Below, piece after piece: positions 43,923 to 51,895 of a stretch of 64,000 nt of DNA. Below the pieces are notes generated by a model. It saw only the letters and a program-made list of their open reading frames with translations. It was not told the origin of the DNA and did no database searches. Numbering within the stretch: position 1 is the first letter of the stretch; every line of letters starts with the position of its first letter. This DNA comes from CAZYTM01 sp964649725 (lineage in GTDB: Bacteria; Desulfobacterota; Desulfuromonadia; Geobacterales; Geobacteraceae): NCBI GenBank assembly GCA_964649725.1, contig CAZYTM010000003.1, forward strand, positions 248,001 through 312,000, written 5' to 3'. Position numbers and translations under genes: made by a program.

Positions 43923-43951
43923 AAAATAGCTTACACGCTATATAATGTCAA
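43923..43951 (-). promoter_or_regulatory. Promoter and operator of higBA
   Basis: On the minus strand, TTGACA, a 17-base spacer and TATTTT are present. The inverted repeat ATAGC/GCTAT (43926-43941) overlaps the -10 and spacer, as expected for an autorepressed toxin-antitoxin operon. The predicted leader is only about 12 bases. Confidence 0.7.
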
Positions 43952-44018
43952 GGCTATATTGAGTTAACAGAATTAATTTGCACCTTGAAATTTTATCTTG
44001 ATATTTTACGGGAATAGA

Positions 44019-44085
44019 CAGGGACTATTACTATTTAAGTAACAATTTTCTTTCATAATTTAATAGGGAAGTGTCCCTAATTTTC
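44019..44085 (+). repeat. GGGAAGTGTCCC MITE-like element, copy 1
   Basis: About 65 bases: CAGGGAC end, core TAACAATTTTCTTTC, and a GGGAAGTGTCCCTAATTTT end. It is closely similar to 46233-46296 and, inverted, to 44326-44390. Confidence 0.75.
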
Positions 44086-44277
44086 TCAGGCTGCTGCTCC
44101 ACTTATCACCATGATCAAGATCAACAGAACAATTATGACAACTGCGTGCTCTCGTATGAAGGCGGGGCCAATGGTGAGAACGACAACGCTCAGGATAAGA
44201 ATTGCGACACCAAGCAGCTCTCCTATGTATTTGTTTTTCATGATTTTCTTAATTATTTCAATTGTCTTACTTCTCAA
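44086..44277 (-). CDS. Possible small two-helix membrane protein
   Basis: A 63-residue frame from TTG 44277 (AAGGAAAG upstream), or 51 residues from ATG 44241. It has a basic N terminus, then two hydrophobic helices (LLGVAILILSVVVLTIG and AVVIIVLLILIMVISGAA). Such small hydrophobic proteins can be type I toxins or cassette products, but there is no further evidence. It lies exactly between two inverted copies of a MITE-like repeat. Confidence 0.4.
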   Translation of the reverse strand: MRSKTIEIIKKIMKNKYIGELLGVAILILSVVVLTIGPAFIREHAVVIIVLLILIMVISGAAA

Positions 44278-44325
44278 AGGAACTTTCCTTCTCTGTGTTC
44301 TGATGTAATTTCGAGCAAACCCAGC

Positions 44326-44390
44326 AAAATTTGGGACACTTCCCTATATAATTATGGAAAGAAAATTGTTGCATTAAATAGGGACATTCT
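44326..44390 (-). repeat. GGGAAGTGTCCC MITE-like element, copy 2 (inverted)
   Basis: The reverse complement reads ATAGGGAAGTGTCCC-AAATTTT next to a GAAAGAAAATTGTTGC core. It faces copy 1, giving an inverted pair around the small membrane ORF. Confidence 0.7.
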
Positions 44391-44918
44391 CTAGTACCAT
44401 TCACTATTCCATGCCGTATACTCTTTAATTCTGACCCGAATGTAGTCTTTGAGCCGCGCCAGAGACAATTGAGAGGCGCTGTCTGGATTGTTCTCGATAA
44501 GCCAACGGAGTTCTTTTACTTGCTGCTCAATATTCTGTCGGGTGTTCCGTTGCTCTGGGTTTGAGTTGTTTAATGGGGAGTTCAGGTACGGGTTCCAATC
44601 GTCTTCGCTTCCTTGGAGTATGTAATACCTTATGTTCTCTTGGCGGCAGAGCCATGACATTTTAGACATGGCGTGAATTGTCATGAACCCTTTGACCTCG
44701 ACGTAGATTGAAGCTTGAGGCAGAAAGAAATCACATTTAGGTTGGTGGGAACGCGGCTTTTCCCATGGCCAATCGTCCAGTGGTATCTTATTTTGGCACT
44801 CAAAAGACACGGCTGCATTCACCAGAACTGCCTTTACGTCATCCTCAAGTTTGCTCATCTCATCTCCAGCCGAACGTAGCAGTTGGAGTGCGGCTCCCCA
44901 AGCTACCATCCGAATCAT
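44391..44918 (-). CDS. PD-(D/E)XK-like protein coupled to the Mrr-like endonuclease
   Basis: A 175-residue protein whose start overlaps the upstream Mrr-like gene by four bases (ATGA). A second start at 44858 is possible. Residues of about 60-80 (KCDFFLPQASIYVEVKGFMT) show Asp followed by Glu-x-Lys on adjacent strands, the layout of a restriction-type nuclease core. The C-terminal half is helical. The family is not recognised. With Mrr it may form a two-component restriction or defence pair. Confidence 0.6.
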   Translation of the reverse strand: MIRMVAWGAALQLLRSAGDEMSKLEDDVKAVLVNAAVSFECQNKIPLDDWPWEKPRSHQPKCDFFLPQASIYVEVKGFMTIHAMSKMSWLCRQENIRYYILQGSEDDWNPYLNSPLNNSNPEQRNTRQNIEQQVKELRWLIENNPDSASQLSLARLKDYIRVRIKEYTAWNSEWY

Positions 44919-45793
44919 GTTGATTCGAAGAAATCCTCATCAACTTCTTTCACTTCATAGACATTTTTTACTTGTGTCCCAACACCGTATTGGTACATGA
45001 GTTCAACAAGCTTCTTTCCATCTATAAGAATGATCTTATGATGGGCATCATGTGCTTTTTTGACTGCTGAATCGTCGAATGTAGAGGTTGTAACAAAGAC
45101 GCCTTTAGTTGTGTCACCACTCATAGCTCCGATAAAATTACGGATATCTTTTTCTCTAACTTTGTTCTCAGTGTATCGTTTTGCTTGGATATAAATTTTA
45201 TCGAGTCCCAATTTATCCTCGTTTATAATCCCATCAATACCACCATCGTTAGATTTCGAAGTCTCAATAAACTCGCCATATCCCATCTTCTCTAAGAGTA
45301 AAAGAACAACTTTTTCGAAATAATAAGGGTCGATATTCTTGAGTTTATCCAGTAATTCATTTTTGATCTGTGATTCAATAGCTGAAAATCCGAAATCAAT
45401 CAGATCTTGAGGCGAGGAGTTATTTATTTCTACCTTGTCAGGTGTTTTTGTTTTCTCTTCAGAGTAAAATTGAAGAAAACCAGCTTCGTTCTCGATGTCA
45501 GATAGATTCAACTTTTTGCTAACGGCGTCTTTACCTTTTTGAGTAATCTGTACAGATCCACGTTCTGGATATGTTATAAATCCGCCCTTCTTTAAATATG
45601 ACTTGCCCCATGCAATTCGATTTAGAATCAACTGCTCCCCGCTTTTTGTCTTGATTCCAAGCAGTTCCTGGGGTAGTGCAGAATAGTATTTATCAAGTAC
45701 TCGGACTAATAATTCCCTGTGATGAATAGTATTTCCATCGCTCAAAATGTCGAGTATTGGATTAAAAGTCTCATGAAATTTCGGCAGCTCCAT
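44915..45793 (-). CDS. Mrr-like restriction endonuclease
   Basis: A 292-residue type IV-style endonuclease. An N-terminal winged-helix Mrr_N-like domain lies at about 5-95 (ELLVRVLDKYYSALPQELLG then WGKSYLKKGGFITYPERGSV). The C-terminal Mrr catalytic domain is at about 160-275, with core residues in SNDGGIDGIINEDK and IYIQAKRY (Asp ... Gln-x-Lys). The family cuts foreign, usually modified, DNA. It is translationally coupled to the downstream PD-(D/E)XK-like gene. The region is more AT-rich than the core genes, suggesting acquisition. Confidence 0.85.
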   Translation of the reverse strand: MELPKFHETFNPILDILSDGNTIHHRELLVRVLDKYYSALPQELLGIKTKSGEQLILNRIAWGKSYLKKGGFITYPERGSVQITQKGKDAVSKKLNLSDIENEAGFLQFYSEEKTKTPDKVEINNSSPQDLIDFGFSAIESQIKNELLDKLKNIDPYYFEKVVLLLLEKMGYGEFIETSKSNDGGIDGIINEDKLGLDKIYIQAKRYTENKVREKDIRNFIGAMSGDTTKGVFVTTSTFDDSAVKKAHDAHHKIILIDGKKLVELMYQYGVGTQVKNVYEVKEVDEDFFEST

Positions 45794-45839
45794 TTTCTTC
45801 TCCCTGTGGTTTCAACCTATTGAATTGTTATGTGTAAGT

Positions 45840-46154
45840 TTATTGCCCACTTGCAATTGCCTGCTTAATTATCGGTGCTACAGAATCAGCAGTAATGCCG
45901 CGATCTATACAATAATTTGATTGGAGCCATATAGAAAGTTGCTTTTGCCCCTTGCTGGCATTACATCCACAGCAACAAAGAACTATATTTTCTCGGGTGA
46001 TTATTTTTGCATCGTTAATTATGTGCTCCCAGCTGGCCGCTGACTTTTTAGAGACTTTTGTAGGGGTGAATTCAATGCCGCAATAGACACAAGCTTTATC
46101 TCTTTTCCTTACTTCATTTTCTAGCCAATCCGGAATATTCCAATTATTTGCCAT
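45840..46154 (-). CDS. HNH endonuclease
   Basis: A 104-residue protein from ATG 46154 (MANNWNIPDWLENEVRKRD); upstream in-frame codons lie in a repeat region. The HNH/zinc core is visible: CVYCG (C-x-x-C), SWEHIIND with the catalytic His, ENIVLCC, then CGCNASKGQK (second metal Cys pair). Small stand-alone HNH proteins act as nicking or defence nucleases. A GTTAAAA motif lies 15 bases upstream of the start, at the edge of an attC-like structure. Confidence 0.85.
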   Translation of the reverse strand: MANNWNIPDWLENEVRKRDKACVYCGIEFTPTKVSKKSAASWEHIINDAKIITRENIVLCCCGCNASKGQKQLSIWLQSNYCIDRGITADSVAPIIKQAIASGQ

Positions 46155-46168
46155 AAATCGATTCTTTC

Positions 46169-46355
46169 TTTTAACGGGGCTGCCGGTGCGCTGGGAGCGT
46201 AGTAACCTCAGCACCAGTCTCTGAAGAATAAACAGGGACACTTCCCTATTAAAGCAACAATGTTCTTTCTATAACTAGGGAAGTGTCCCTAATTTTCCCC
46301 TTGGGTGCACAGTAGCGGAGCGAATCGGAGACCGTCTGCCACCGACTGGTTGAGT
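46169..46355 (-). mobile_element. Second attC-like site, interrupted by a MITE-like repeat
   Basis: On the minus strand ACTCAAC (exact RYYYAAC) follows the DUF2971 stop, and GTTAAAA (near GTTRRRY) precedes the HNH gene. Removing the repeat at 46233-46296 leaves about 120 bases with partly complementary ends. The plus-strand edge TAACGGGGCTGCCGGT resembles the edge of the site at 41640 (TAACGGAGTGCCAGGT). Confidence 0.3.
46233..46296 (+). repeat. GGGAAGTGTCCC MITE-like element, copy 3
   Basis: CAGGGACACTTCCCTA at the left, core AGCAACAATGTTCTTTC, GGGAAGTGTCCCTAATTTT at the right. The two ends are inverted repeats of each other. Confidence 0.8.
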
Positions 46356-46356
46356 A

Positions 46357-47232
46357 TCACTTATGTCTATATGGAATATTGCAATAACTTATGCCCTTGG
46401 ATGGCGAAAAGCCTTTTCTTGATAGAAATCTTGACAAGGATGACATAGACAGATTTATGTTGGGAGTAGGTCCTAGAAAAATGTGCTCAAGTTCAACCCT
46501 TGCCGCACGTGACAATTTAAACTCTACATAAGGAACAAACATGGACATTCCTTCTCTGTAGGAAATCGGAGAGGTTACGTAATTTGTAAGTACTGGTGAT
46601 ACAACCCTCCACTCATCCTCCTCCTTAAATGATGGATGTTTCAAGAGAGAGGCAATCCGTAGAATATCTGCTTCGGCTGTTTCAAAAACATGATGATATG
46701 ATTGGGATGGGTGTTTCTTTGATTTATCTGCTTCACCAAGTTGCTCTGCGAGAGCTTCGATTGCTGAAATTATTTGTGATGCAAGTTCTAACTGTTTTGC
46801 ATACTCGTAGATACACTTACCGACCTGGAACGACTGCTTCTCTGCGCTAGCGCAAATACACTCTGCATTAAAACCGATACTCACGCCTTTTCCTTGCTGG
46901 CAGTAGCCGCGCCACTGGCTTAGGATATTGCCGTTTGCTGTGAATGATGAGACAAAAAGCATGTGCCCGTTTTCGAGGCGGTCAAATATCCAATCCTTAA
47001 GTTGAGATAGAAGCCTAGGGCTGCTGCAGCCGCCTTCAAGTCGTCTAGCTATTTCGATCCTTATGACTTCAGCAGTATGCTGCATTTCCGCAGCATCATT
47101 TAAGTATAGAATATCGCTAGCCCATAGCGAGCCACTACTTAAAATCCCCTCTAGTCCAGAGAGAGAAGTATAGTGATATAGAGTGCCAGAAGGCCGCTCA
47201 GAGAACAATTTGTCGCTCAAGCTCTTAATCAT
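46357..47232 (-). CDS. DUF2971 family protein
   Basis: A 291-residue soluble protein with the DUF2971 signature: LYHYTSLSGLEGILSSGSLW (about 18-37), then SDILYLNDAAEM, 'FVSSFTANGNILSQWRGYCQ' and 'EEDEWRVV'. The family is frequent in accessory regions and defence islands. A link to ADP-ribosyltransferase-like folds has been suggested, but no activity can be assigned from this sequence. It lies at the start (minus direction) of the island. Confidence 0.8.
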   Translation of the reverse strand: MIKSLSDKLFSERPSGTLYHYTSLSGLEGILSSGSLWASDILYLNDAAEMQHTAEVIRIEIARRLEGGCSSPRLLSQLKDWIFDRLENGHMLFVSSFTANGNILSQWRGYCQQGKGVSIGFNAECICASAEKQSFQVGKCIYEYAKQLELASQIISAIEALAEQLGEADKSKKHPSQSYHHVFETAEADILRIASLLKHPSFKEEDEWRVVSPVLTNYVTSPISYREGMSMFVPYVEFKLSRAARVELEHIFLGPTPNINLSMSSLSRFLSRKGFSPSKGISYCNIPYRHK

Positions 47233-47261
47233 GTTTTAATTTTCCTCAAATAGTTATTTGA

Positions 47262-47287
47262 AATAAACAGGGACACTACCCTATTTT
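47262..47287. repeat. Partial GGGACA MITE-like fragment
   Basis: AATAAACAGGGACACTACCC followed by TATTTT matches the left end of copy 3 at 46227-46250. The other half of the element is absent. It marks the right edge of the island. Confidence 0.6.
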
Positions 47288-47316
47288 CACTACACGCCGT
47301 CTATTGTCCAAAACAC

Positions 47317-47353
47317 AAAAAACCGCCTGCGGCCAATGGCCACTGCAGGCGGT
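47317..47353 (-). terminator. Strong stem-loop with minus-strand T tract
   Basis: ACCGCCTGC-GGCC and GGCC-act-GCAGGCGGT form a strong stem. On the minus strand it is followed by TTTTTTGTGTTTT. No minus-strand gene ends just before it, so it may be a relic or an insulator at the island edge. Confidence 0.75.
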
Positions 47354-47544
47354 CTTATAATCAATAATACTCCCCATGGTAATCCTTTCCTTAAGAGATG
47401 CTAATGGAGAGTAGCCGGTTGACCGCCGCTTGTCAAGCCATTCCGGGGTGTTCTTCCGGCCGGCGGTATCCGGCGCTAAATAATGCTTGCACCACGCTGC
47501 CGCACATTGTAGAACTTGTTACACTACCCGATGCGAGGCGGCCG

Positions 47545-48720
47545 ATGAGATACCCGATTGCCGACAATATCCGCAAGGTCCACTTCCCCCCTATCTCCGA
47601 AGTGCAGGGGTGGATCGCCGAGTCTAAAGCTGGCTCAGATATTGAGCTGTTCGACCTATGCCAGGCGGTCCCTGACTATCCGCCGGCCGCGGCCATGACC
47701 GACCATCTGGCGACCCTGCTGCGCGACCCGCTTACCTGCAAATATACCCCGGACGAGGGGCTGCTCCATGTCCGCGAGGCGATCTGCAACCGCTACCGGC
47801 GCAAATACGACGCCCGGATTAGCCCGGACCAGCTCTGCCTCACCGCCGGGGCCAGCCAGGCCTTCTGGCTCGCCATGGTCACCCTCTGCCGCCCCGGTGA
47901 CGAGGTTATCGTCCAGGTGCCGTTCTATTTCGACTATCCGATGGCGCTCGATATCCTCGGCATCAAGGGGGTCTATGCCCCCTTTATCGAGGCGACCGGC
48001 GGCATCCCTTCGGTGGAGGGGATCGCCGCCCTGATCTCCCCCCGCACCAAAGCTATCCTGCTCGTCTCGCCGAGCAACCCGACCGGGGTGATAACCCCGC
48101 CGGAGACGCTGGCCAAGCTCTACCGGCTGGCCAGGCAGCACAATATCGCGCTTATCCTCGACGAGACCTATGCCGACTTCATCCCCTGCTGCGCCAGGCC
48201 ACACCAGCTCTTTGCCGACCCGGAGTGGAGCGGGCATCTCATCCATATCATGTCGTTCGGCAAGAGCTATGCCCTGACCGGCTACCGCGCCGGCATGCTG
48301 GCCGCTTCGGCACAGTTCATCCTTCAGGCGCTCAAGGCGCAGGACACCATGGTGGTCTGCCAGCCCCGCATCAGCCAGGAGGCGGTCCGTTTCGGCGTGG
48401 ATAATCTCGACGACTGGGTGGATAGTAACAGGAAGATGATGGAGCAGCGGCACGATACCTTCCGCAAGGAGTTCTGCATGGTGGGGAATAAGTTCCAGCT
48501 GGTCACCAGTGGCACCTTCTTCGCCTGGGTAAGGCACCCCTTTGTGGGGATGACCGGGCGGGAGGCGGCACGCAGGCTGGTGCTGGAGGGGGGGCTGTTG
48601 ACCCTCCCTGGCGAGGTCTTCGGCCCAGGCTTGACCGATTATCTCCGGCTCGCCTTCGGCAATCTCCCGGAACCGCTCATCCCGGCGGCAGTGGAGCGCT
48701 TCCGCCGGTTCCAGCCCTGA
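47545..48720 (+). CDS. PLP-dependent class I/II aminotransferase
   Basis: A 391-residue fold-type I aminotransferase. ATG 47545 is chosen for GAGGCGG upstream and because family homology starts here; an open frame back to 47398 lacks a good site. The PLP-binding Lys240 lies in SFGKSYALTGYRAG. Asn178 (SNPTG), Asp206 (DETY) and Arg248 are conserved, and the substrate-carboxylate Arg lies near the C terminus. The substrate cannot be read from the sequence; aspartate/aromatic-type transaminases are closest. It is convergent with DUF6178. Confidence 0.9.
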   Translation: MRYPIADNIRKVHFPPISEVQGWIAESKAGSDIELFDLCQAVPDYPPAAAMTDHLATLLRDPLTCKYTPDEGLLHVREAICNRYRRKYDARISPDQLCLTAGASQAFWLAMVTLCRPGDEVIVQVPFYFDYPMALDILGIKGVYAPFIEATGGIPSVEGIAALISPRTKAILLVSPSNPTGVITPPETLAKLYRLARQHNIALILDETYADFIPCCARPHQLFADPEWSGHLIHIMSFGKSYALTGYRAGMLAASAQFILQALKAQDTMVVCQPRISQEAVRFGVDNLDDWVDSNRKMMEQRHDTFRKEFCMVGNKFQLVTSGTFFAWVRHPFVGMTGREAARRLVLEGGLLTLPGEVFGPGLTDYLRLAFGNLPEPLIPAAVERFRRFQP

Positions 48721-48726
48721 ATCCGG

Positions 48727-49989
48727 TTAAATGATACCTCCGGGCGAAGGTGGCTGGAACCGCTCGAGGATCGACTCTACTCGCCTGATATCGGCCATTG
48801 AGGCAAACTCGCGGAAACTGTCGAAACCTTCCTGGTCTAACCCCCGGTAATAGACCGGCCGCTCCCGCAGCAATCCTGTGAGCAGCCGCTTGACGGCGAA
48901 CTCGTCACTCTCCACGCTGCTGCCACGGCGGCGCAGCTCGGCCAGAATACCGCAGCCGAGGCGGAAGAGCTGCACCAGCTTCTCCTGCTGGAGGATCCGC
49001 ACCGACTCCTCCAGATGGCCGTTGTCAAGCGATTCCAGGGCGATGTTGAGCCGCCCCTTGACCCGCTGCAGAATAGTCCGCACCGTCTCCCGTTCGCCCG
49101 CCTCCCCTGCTTCAGCCATCAGGGCGTTGTTCAGCAGATAGCTCAGCTCCACCCGCACCGCATCGCCGGCCAGGGCCAGCGCCTGACCGAGCAGCGAGCT
49201 GTCGATCTCGAGCGGTACCGGCGGCAGGCAATCGGCCACCACCGGTTCCTTGCCGACGGTCGGGATATATCTGGCCGGGGAGAGTGGCGCATAGATCAAC
49301 CGGGCATCCTCCGGCGCCGGGAACCCCAGGTCTGCCAGCCTGCTGTTGCGAAACTGCAGGCAGAGCTCCTCCATCTCCATGCTCACCTCGTTCCTGATCC
49401 CCTCCATCAGCAGCTGGTAGAGGGGGCGGAGGTTACGGAAGACCAGGTCGATGAACCACATGATCAGGTCGCTATGGGAAGGATTGCGGAACTTGAGCAT
49501 GAAGACCTGGTCAAAGCTGTGGTCCCATTCGACCATCTTCTCTTCATCCGCGGCCATGTCACCGAGACCGCCACCGACGATCACCTCCCGCTGCAGGATA
49601 AGTATCAGAAGCTCCGCATCGAGCTGGTCGACCATCGCCACCACGGCCGGTTCGGCAAATTCGCGCAGCATCGCGAGCCATTCCAGCGCCCGGGTCGGGT
49701 CGAAATCCCAGCCATGCCAGAGTTCCATATCGAGGCAGAAACCGATCTGGCCGGGCGATGCCAGCTCCAAGAGCGGCAGGGCATCATCAAGGCCGATCTC
49801 CTGGGCGGTCCAGTAGAGTTCATGGGGGAACATCGCCCGCACCAGCCGTCCCCCCTGGCGATCCGATATCAGCCGCTCCATACGTTTTTTTGCCGGCAGG
49901 TTGCGCAACTGGTCGAGCTGTTCGGTTACTGCCGCTGGCGTCACCAGGGCTAGATGGGGCTTGCGACTGTTTTCCGGCGGATTGTTCAT
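48727..49989 (-). CDS. DUF6178 family protein
   Basis: A 420-residue soluble, largely helical protein. It has an N-terminal basic region (PAKKRMERLISDRQGGRLVR) and the phrase ELYWTAQEIGLDDALPLLEL typical of this deltaproteobacterial family. No catalytic motif is evident. It is two bases downstream of the MaoC-like gene and probably in the same operon. Function unknown. Confidence 0.8.
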   Translation of the reverse strand: MNNPPENSRKPHLALVTPAAVTEQLDQLRNLPAKKRMERLISDRQGGRLVRAMFPHELYWTAQEIGLDDALPLLELASPGQIGFCLDMELWHGWDFDPTRALEWLAMLREFAEPAVVAMVDQLDAELLILILQREVIVGGGLGDMAADEEKMVEWDHSFDQVFMLKFRNPSHSDLIMWFIDLVFRNLRPLYQLLMEGIRNEVSMEMEELCLQFRNSRLADLGFPAPEDARLIYAPLSPARYIPTVGKEPVVADCLPPVPLEIDSSLLGQALALAGDAVRVELSYLLNNALMAEAGEAGERETVRTILQRVKGRLNIALESLDNGHLEESVRILQQEKLVQLFRLGCGILAELRRRGSSVESDEFAVKRLLTGLLRERPVYYRGLDQEGFDSFREFASMADIRRVESILERFQPPSPGGII

Positions 49990-49991
49990 GG

Positions 49992-50537
49992 TTACATCAC
50001 CCTGACGATGGACTCGGCGACACAGGCCGGCTTGTTGCGGTTCTCTATCTCAACGGTGATCTGGTAGACTATCTGCACCGCATCGCCAGTCTTTTCAGCG
50101 CTCTGCAGCACGGTATGGGCCCTCACCTTGCTGCCGACAGCTACCGGGGTCGGGAAACGGACCCTGTTCAGGCCGTAATTAAGCCGCAGCCGCATCCCCG
50201 GATAGTTTTTCGCGAAATAGTCGGGATGATTACTCTCGGTCAGATAGGGGAGCAGGGCGAGGGTCAGGTAGCCATGGGCTATGGTCCCGCCGTAAGGGGA
50301 CTCCAGGGTGGCCCGCTTCGAATCGGTATGGATCCACTGCTGGTCACCGGTCACCTCGGCAAAACTGTCGATCCGCTGCTGAGTTATCACCAGCCAGGGG
50401 CCGACATGGATCTCCTTGCCAAGCTGCGGCCGCAGCAGATCGAGCAGCTGATCGGCCGCAGTCGCCACCCCAGCCGGTCGACCTCTCTTCTCTTTGAGCG
50501 CCCGGCTCAACTCCGCAAAAGGGTTCTCTCTTGCCAT
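49992..50537 (-). CDS. MaoC-like (R)-specific enoyl-CoA hydratase
   Basis: A 181-residue hotdog-fold protein. The hydratase-2 motif is intact: a catalytic Asp/His set in 'DQQWIHTD...SPYGGTIAHGYLTLALLP'. Family members hydrate trans-2-enoyl-CoA or related acyl-CoAs. The N-terminal 40 residues are an extra helical extension. It is encoded with a phospholipase-D family lipid enzyme and DUF6178, suggesting a lipid-related operon. Confidence 0.88.
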   Translation of the reverse strand: MARENPFAELSRALKEKRGRPAGVATAADQLLDLLRPQLGKEIHVGPWLVITQQRIDSFAEVTGDQQWIHTDSKRATLESPYGGTIAHGYLTLALLPYLTESNHPDYFAKNYPGMRLRLNYGLNRVRFPTPVAVGSKVRAHTVLQSAEKTGDAVQIVYQITVEIENRNKPACVAESIVRVM

Positions 50538-50567
50538 CTGGCTCTATCCTTCCTCGATGAATTATTG

Positions 50568-51755
50568 CTACAAAAACCAGCTGACCGGGGCACAGCACCG
50601 TTCCAGAAAGCGGAGATACCAGCCGCGCCGTTCATGTTCTGCGAGAATTATCTGTCGCGAGCAGGCCAGGTCCTCTTCGAATAGGGTCTGCACCTGGCTG
50701 CCGAAGCGGGAGCTGTCAACGATCAGATTAACTTCGTAATTGCGGTGAAAGCTGCGCTGGTCGAGATTGGCCGAGCCTATCACCCCCCAGCAGCCATCGA
50801 TCAGCATCACCTTGGCATGAAGCATCGTCCCTTGCCGTTCGTAGATCTCTATCCCGGCCTTGAGCAGCGGTGCGTAGTAGCTTCTGCTCACCAGTCTGAC
50901 CAGCGGCACATCGCTGATGGCAGGCAGCATGAGCTGCACCCGTACCCCTTTGGCCACTGCCCGGAGCAGCGAGCGGACGATGCGCGGCCCCGGGACAAAG
51001 TAGGGGTTGGCGATCCTGATACTCTCGGAAGCGCCGGAGATAGCCATGCGGAAAGCGCTCCGGATGAAAGAGCGGTTGTGATGAGGACCGCCGCTGACGA
51101 TCATCACCTCGGCATCGCCGCTCCAGGCCGGAACCACTGCCTCGCTCCAACTGGCCGGGACCTCGCCCCCTTCGTCTTCCCAGCTGGTGCGGAAGAGCCG
51201 CTGCAGCTCTGCCACTGCCGGGCCATCGATACGCACCCCCAGGTCGCGCCACTGCTCGGCATTTTTGCCATAACCGGAATATTCGTCGGCGATGTTCACC
51301 CCCCCGGCAAAGGCGGTAGTGCCATCGATTATCGCCACCTTGCGATGGTCGCGCTTGTCGAACCAGGATATCCCCCGCCGGATGGAGGGGCGATTGAACG
51401 GCAGACAGCTTACCCCCCCCTGCTCCAGCCGTTTGAAAAACGAGGCAGAGGTATCGAAACAGCCGATATAATCGTAGATCAGCCGGACCTCCACCCCCCG
51501 GGCCGCCGCCTGCAGCAGGGCATCGGCAAAGGCGCAGCCGGTGCAGTCGTTCCTGATGATATAGAACTCCACCTCCAGGGAGAGGCGGGCCTCCTGAAAA
51601 GCGGCCAGCATGGCCGGGAAGAACTCGCCACCATGGTTATAGAGCTCGATCCGGTTGCCGGCAGAAAACGCCGCTGCGGTATTGCGCCGGAAACGGCGGA
51701 AAAACCGCGGGGTGCGGAACTTGAGGATCTTCCTTTTGCGACGTAGACGGGACAT
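50568..51755 (-). CDS. Cardiolipin synthase-like phospholipase D protein (ClsB type)
   Basis: A 395-residue enzyme with two HKD motifs: His137-x-Lys139-x4-Asp144 (DHRKVAIIDG) and a second at about 315 (LHAKVMLIDG). Each is followed by the expected G-x-x-N element (GGVNIAD, GSANLDQRS). There are no N-terminal transmembrane helices, only a very basic N terminus, so it resembles ClsB rather than ClsA. The reaction would be phosphatidyl transfer to make cardiolipin at the inner membrane. It is followed by the MaoC-like gene after 30 bases. Confidence 0.88.
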   Translation of the reverse strand: MSRLRRKRKILKFRTPRFFRRFRRNTAAAFSAGNRIELYNHGGEFFPAMLAAFQEARLSLEVEFYIIRNDCTGCAFADALLQAAARGVEVRLIYDYIGCFDTSASFFKRLEQGGVSCLPFNRPSIRRGISWFDKRDHRKVAIIDGTTAFAGGVNIADEYSGYGKNAEQWRDLGVRIDGPAVAELQRLFRTSWEDEGGEVPASWSEAVVPAWSGDAEVMIVSGGPHHNRSFIRSAFRMAISGASESIRIANPYFVPGPRIVRSLLRAVAKGVRVQLMLPAISDVPLVRLVSRSYYAPLLKAGIEIYERQGTMLHAKVMLIDGCWGVIGSANLDQRSFHRNYEVNLIVDSSRFGSQVQTLFEEDLACSRQIILAEHERRGWYLRFLERCCAPVSWFL

Positions 51756-51835
51756 GGATCTGATGATGCCTTCCGACGGTCAGCTGCCGATTCTATTTAG
51801 CAACTTAGCCAGTATATCTGTTTTACCGGCAAAAG

Positions 51836-51866
51836 AAAAGGTGTGGTCAGCATCACCACACCTTTA
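51836..51866 (-). terminator. Rho-independent terminator of the NifU-like gene
   Basis: AAAGGTGTGGT/ACCACACCTTT stem with a 7-base loop. The minus-strand tail is TTTTCTTTT. Confidence 0.85.
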
Positions 51867-51895
51867 TCTCTGCACAGGCGGTCCAAAGCGGTGCT

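Noticed and set aside
44071..44394. 107-codon plus-strand ORF between the MITE-like copies
   Set aside because: It runs through both repeat elements, has no ribosome site, and overlaps the more plausible minus-strand membrane ORF.
47317..47353. Terminator for the island genes
   Set aside because: Its T tract is on the minus strand, but the island genes start to its left and run away from it, so it cannot end them. Kept only as a stem-loop of unclear purpose.
47398..47544. Upstream extension of the aminotransferase
   Set aside because: No ribosome site and no family homology before MRYPIADNIRKV. The ATG at 47545 has GAGGCGG.
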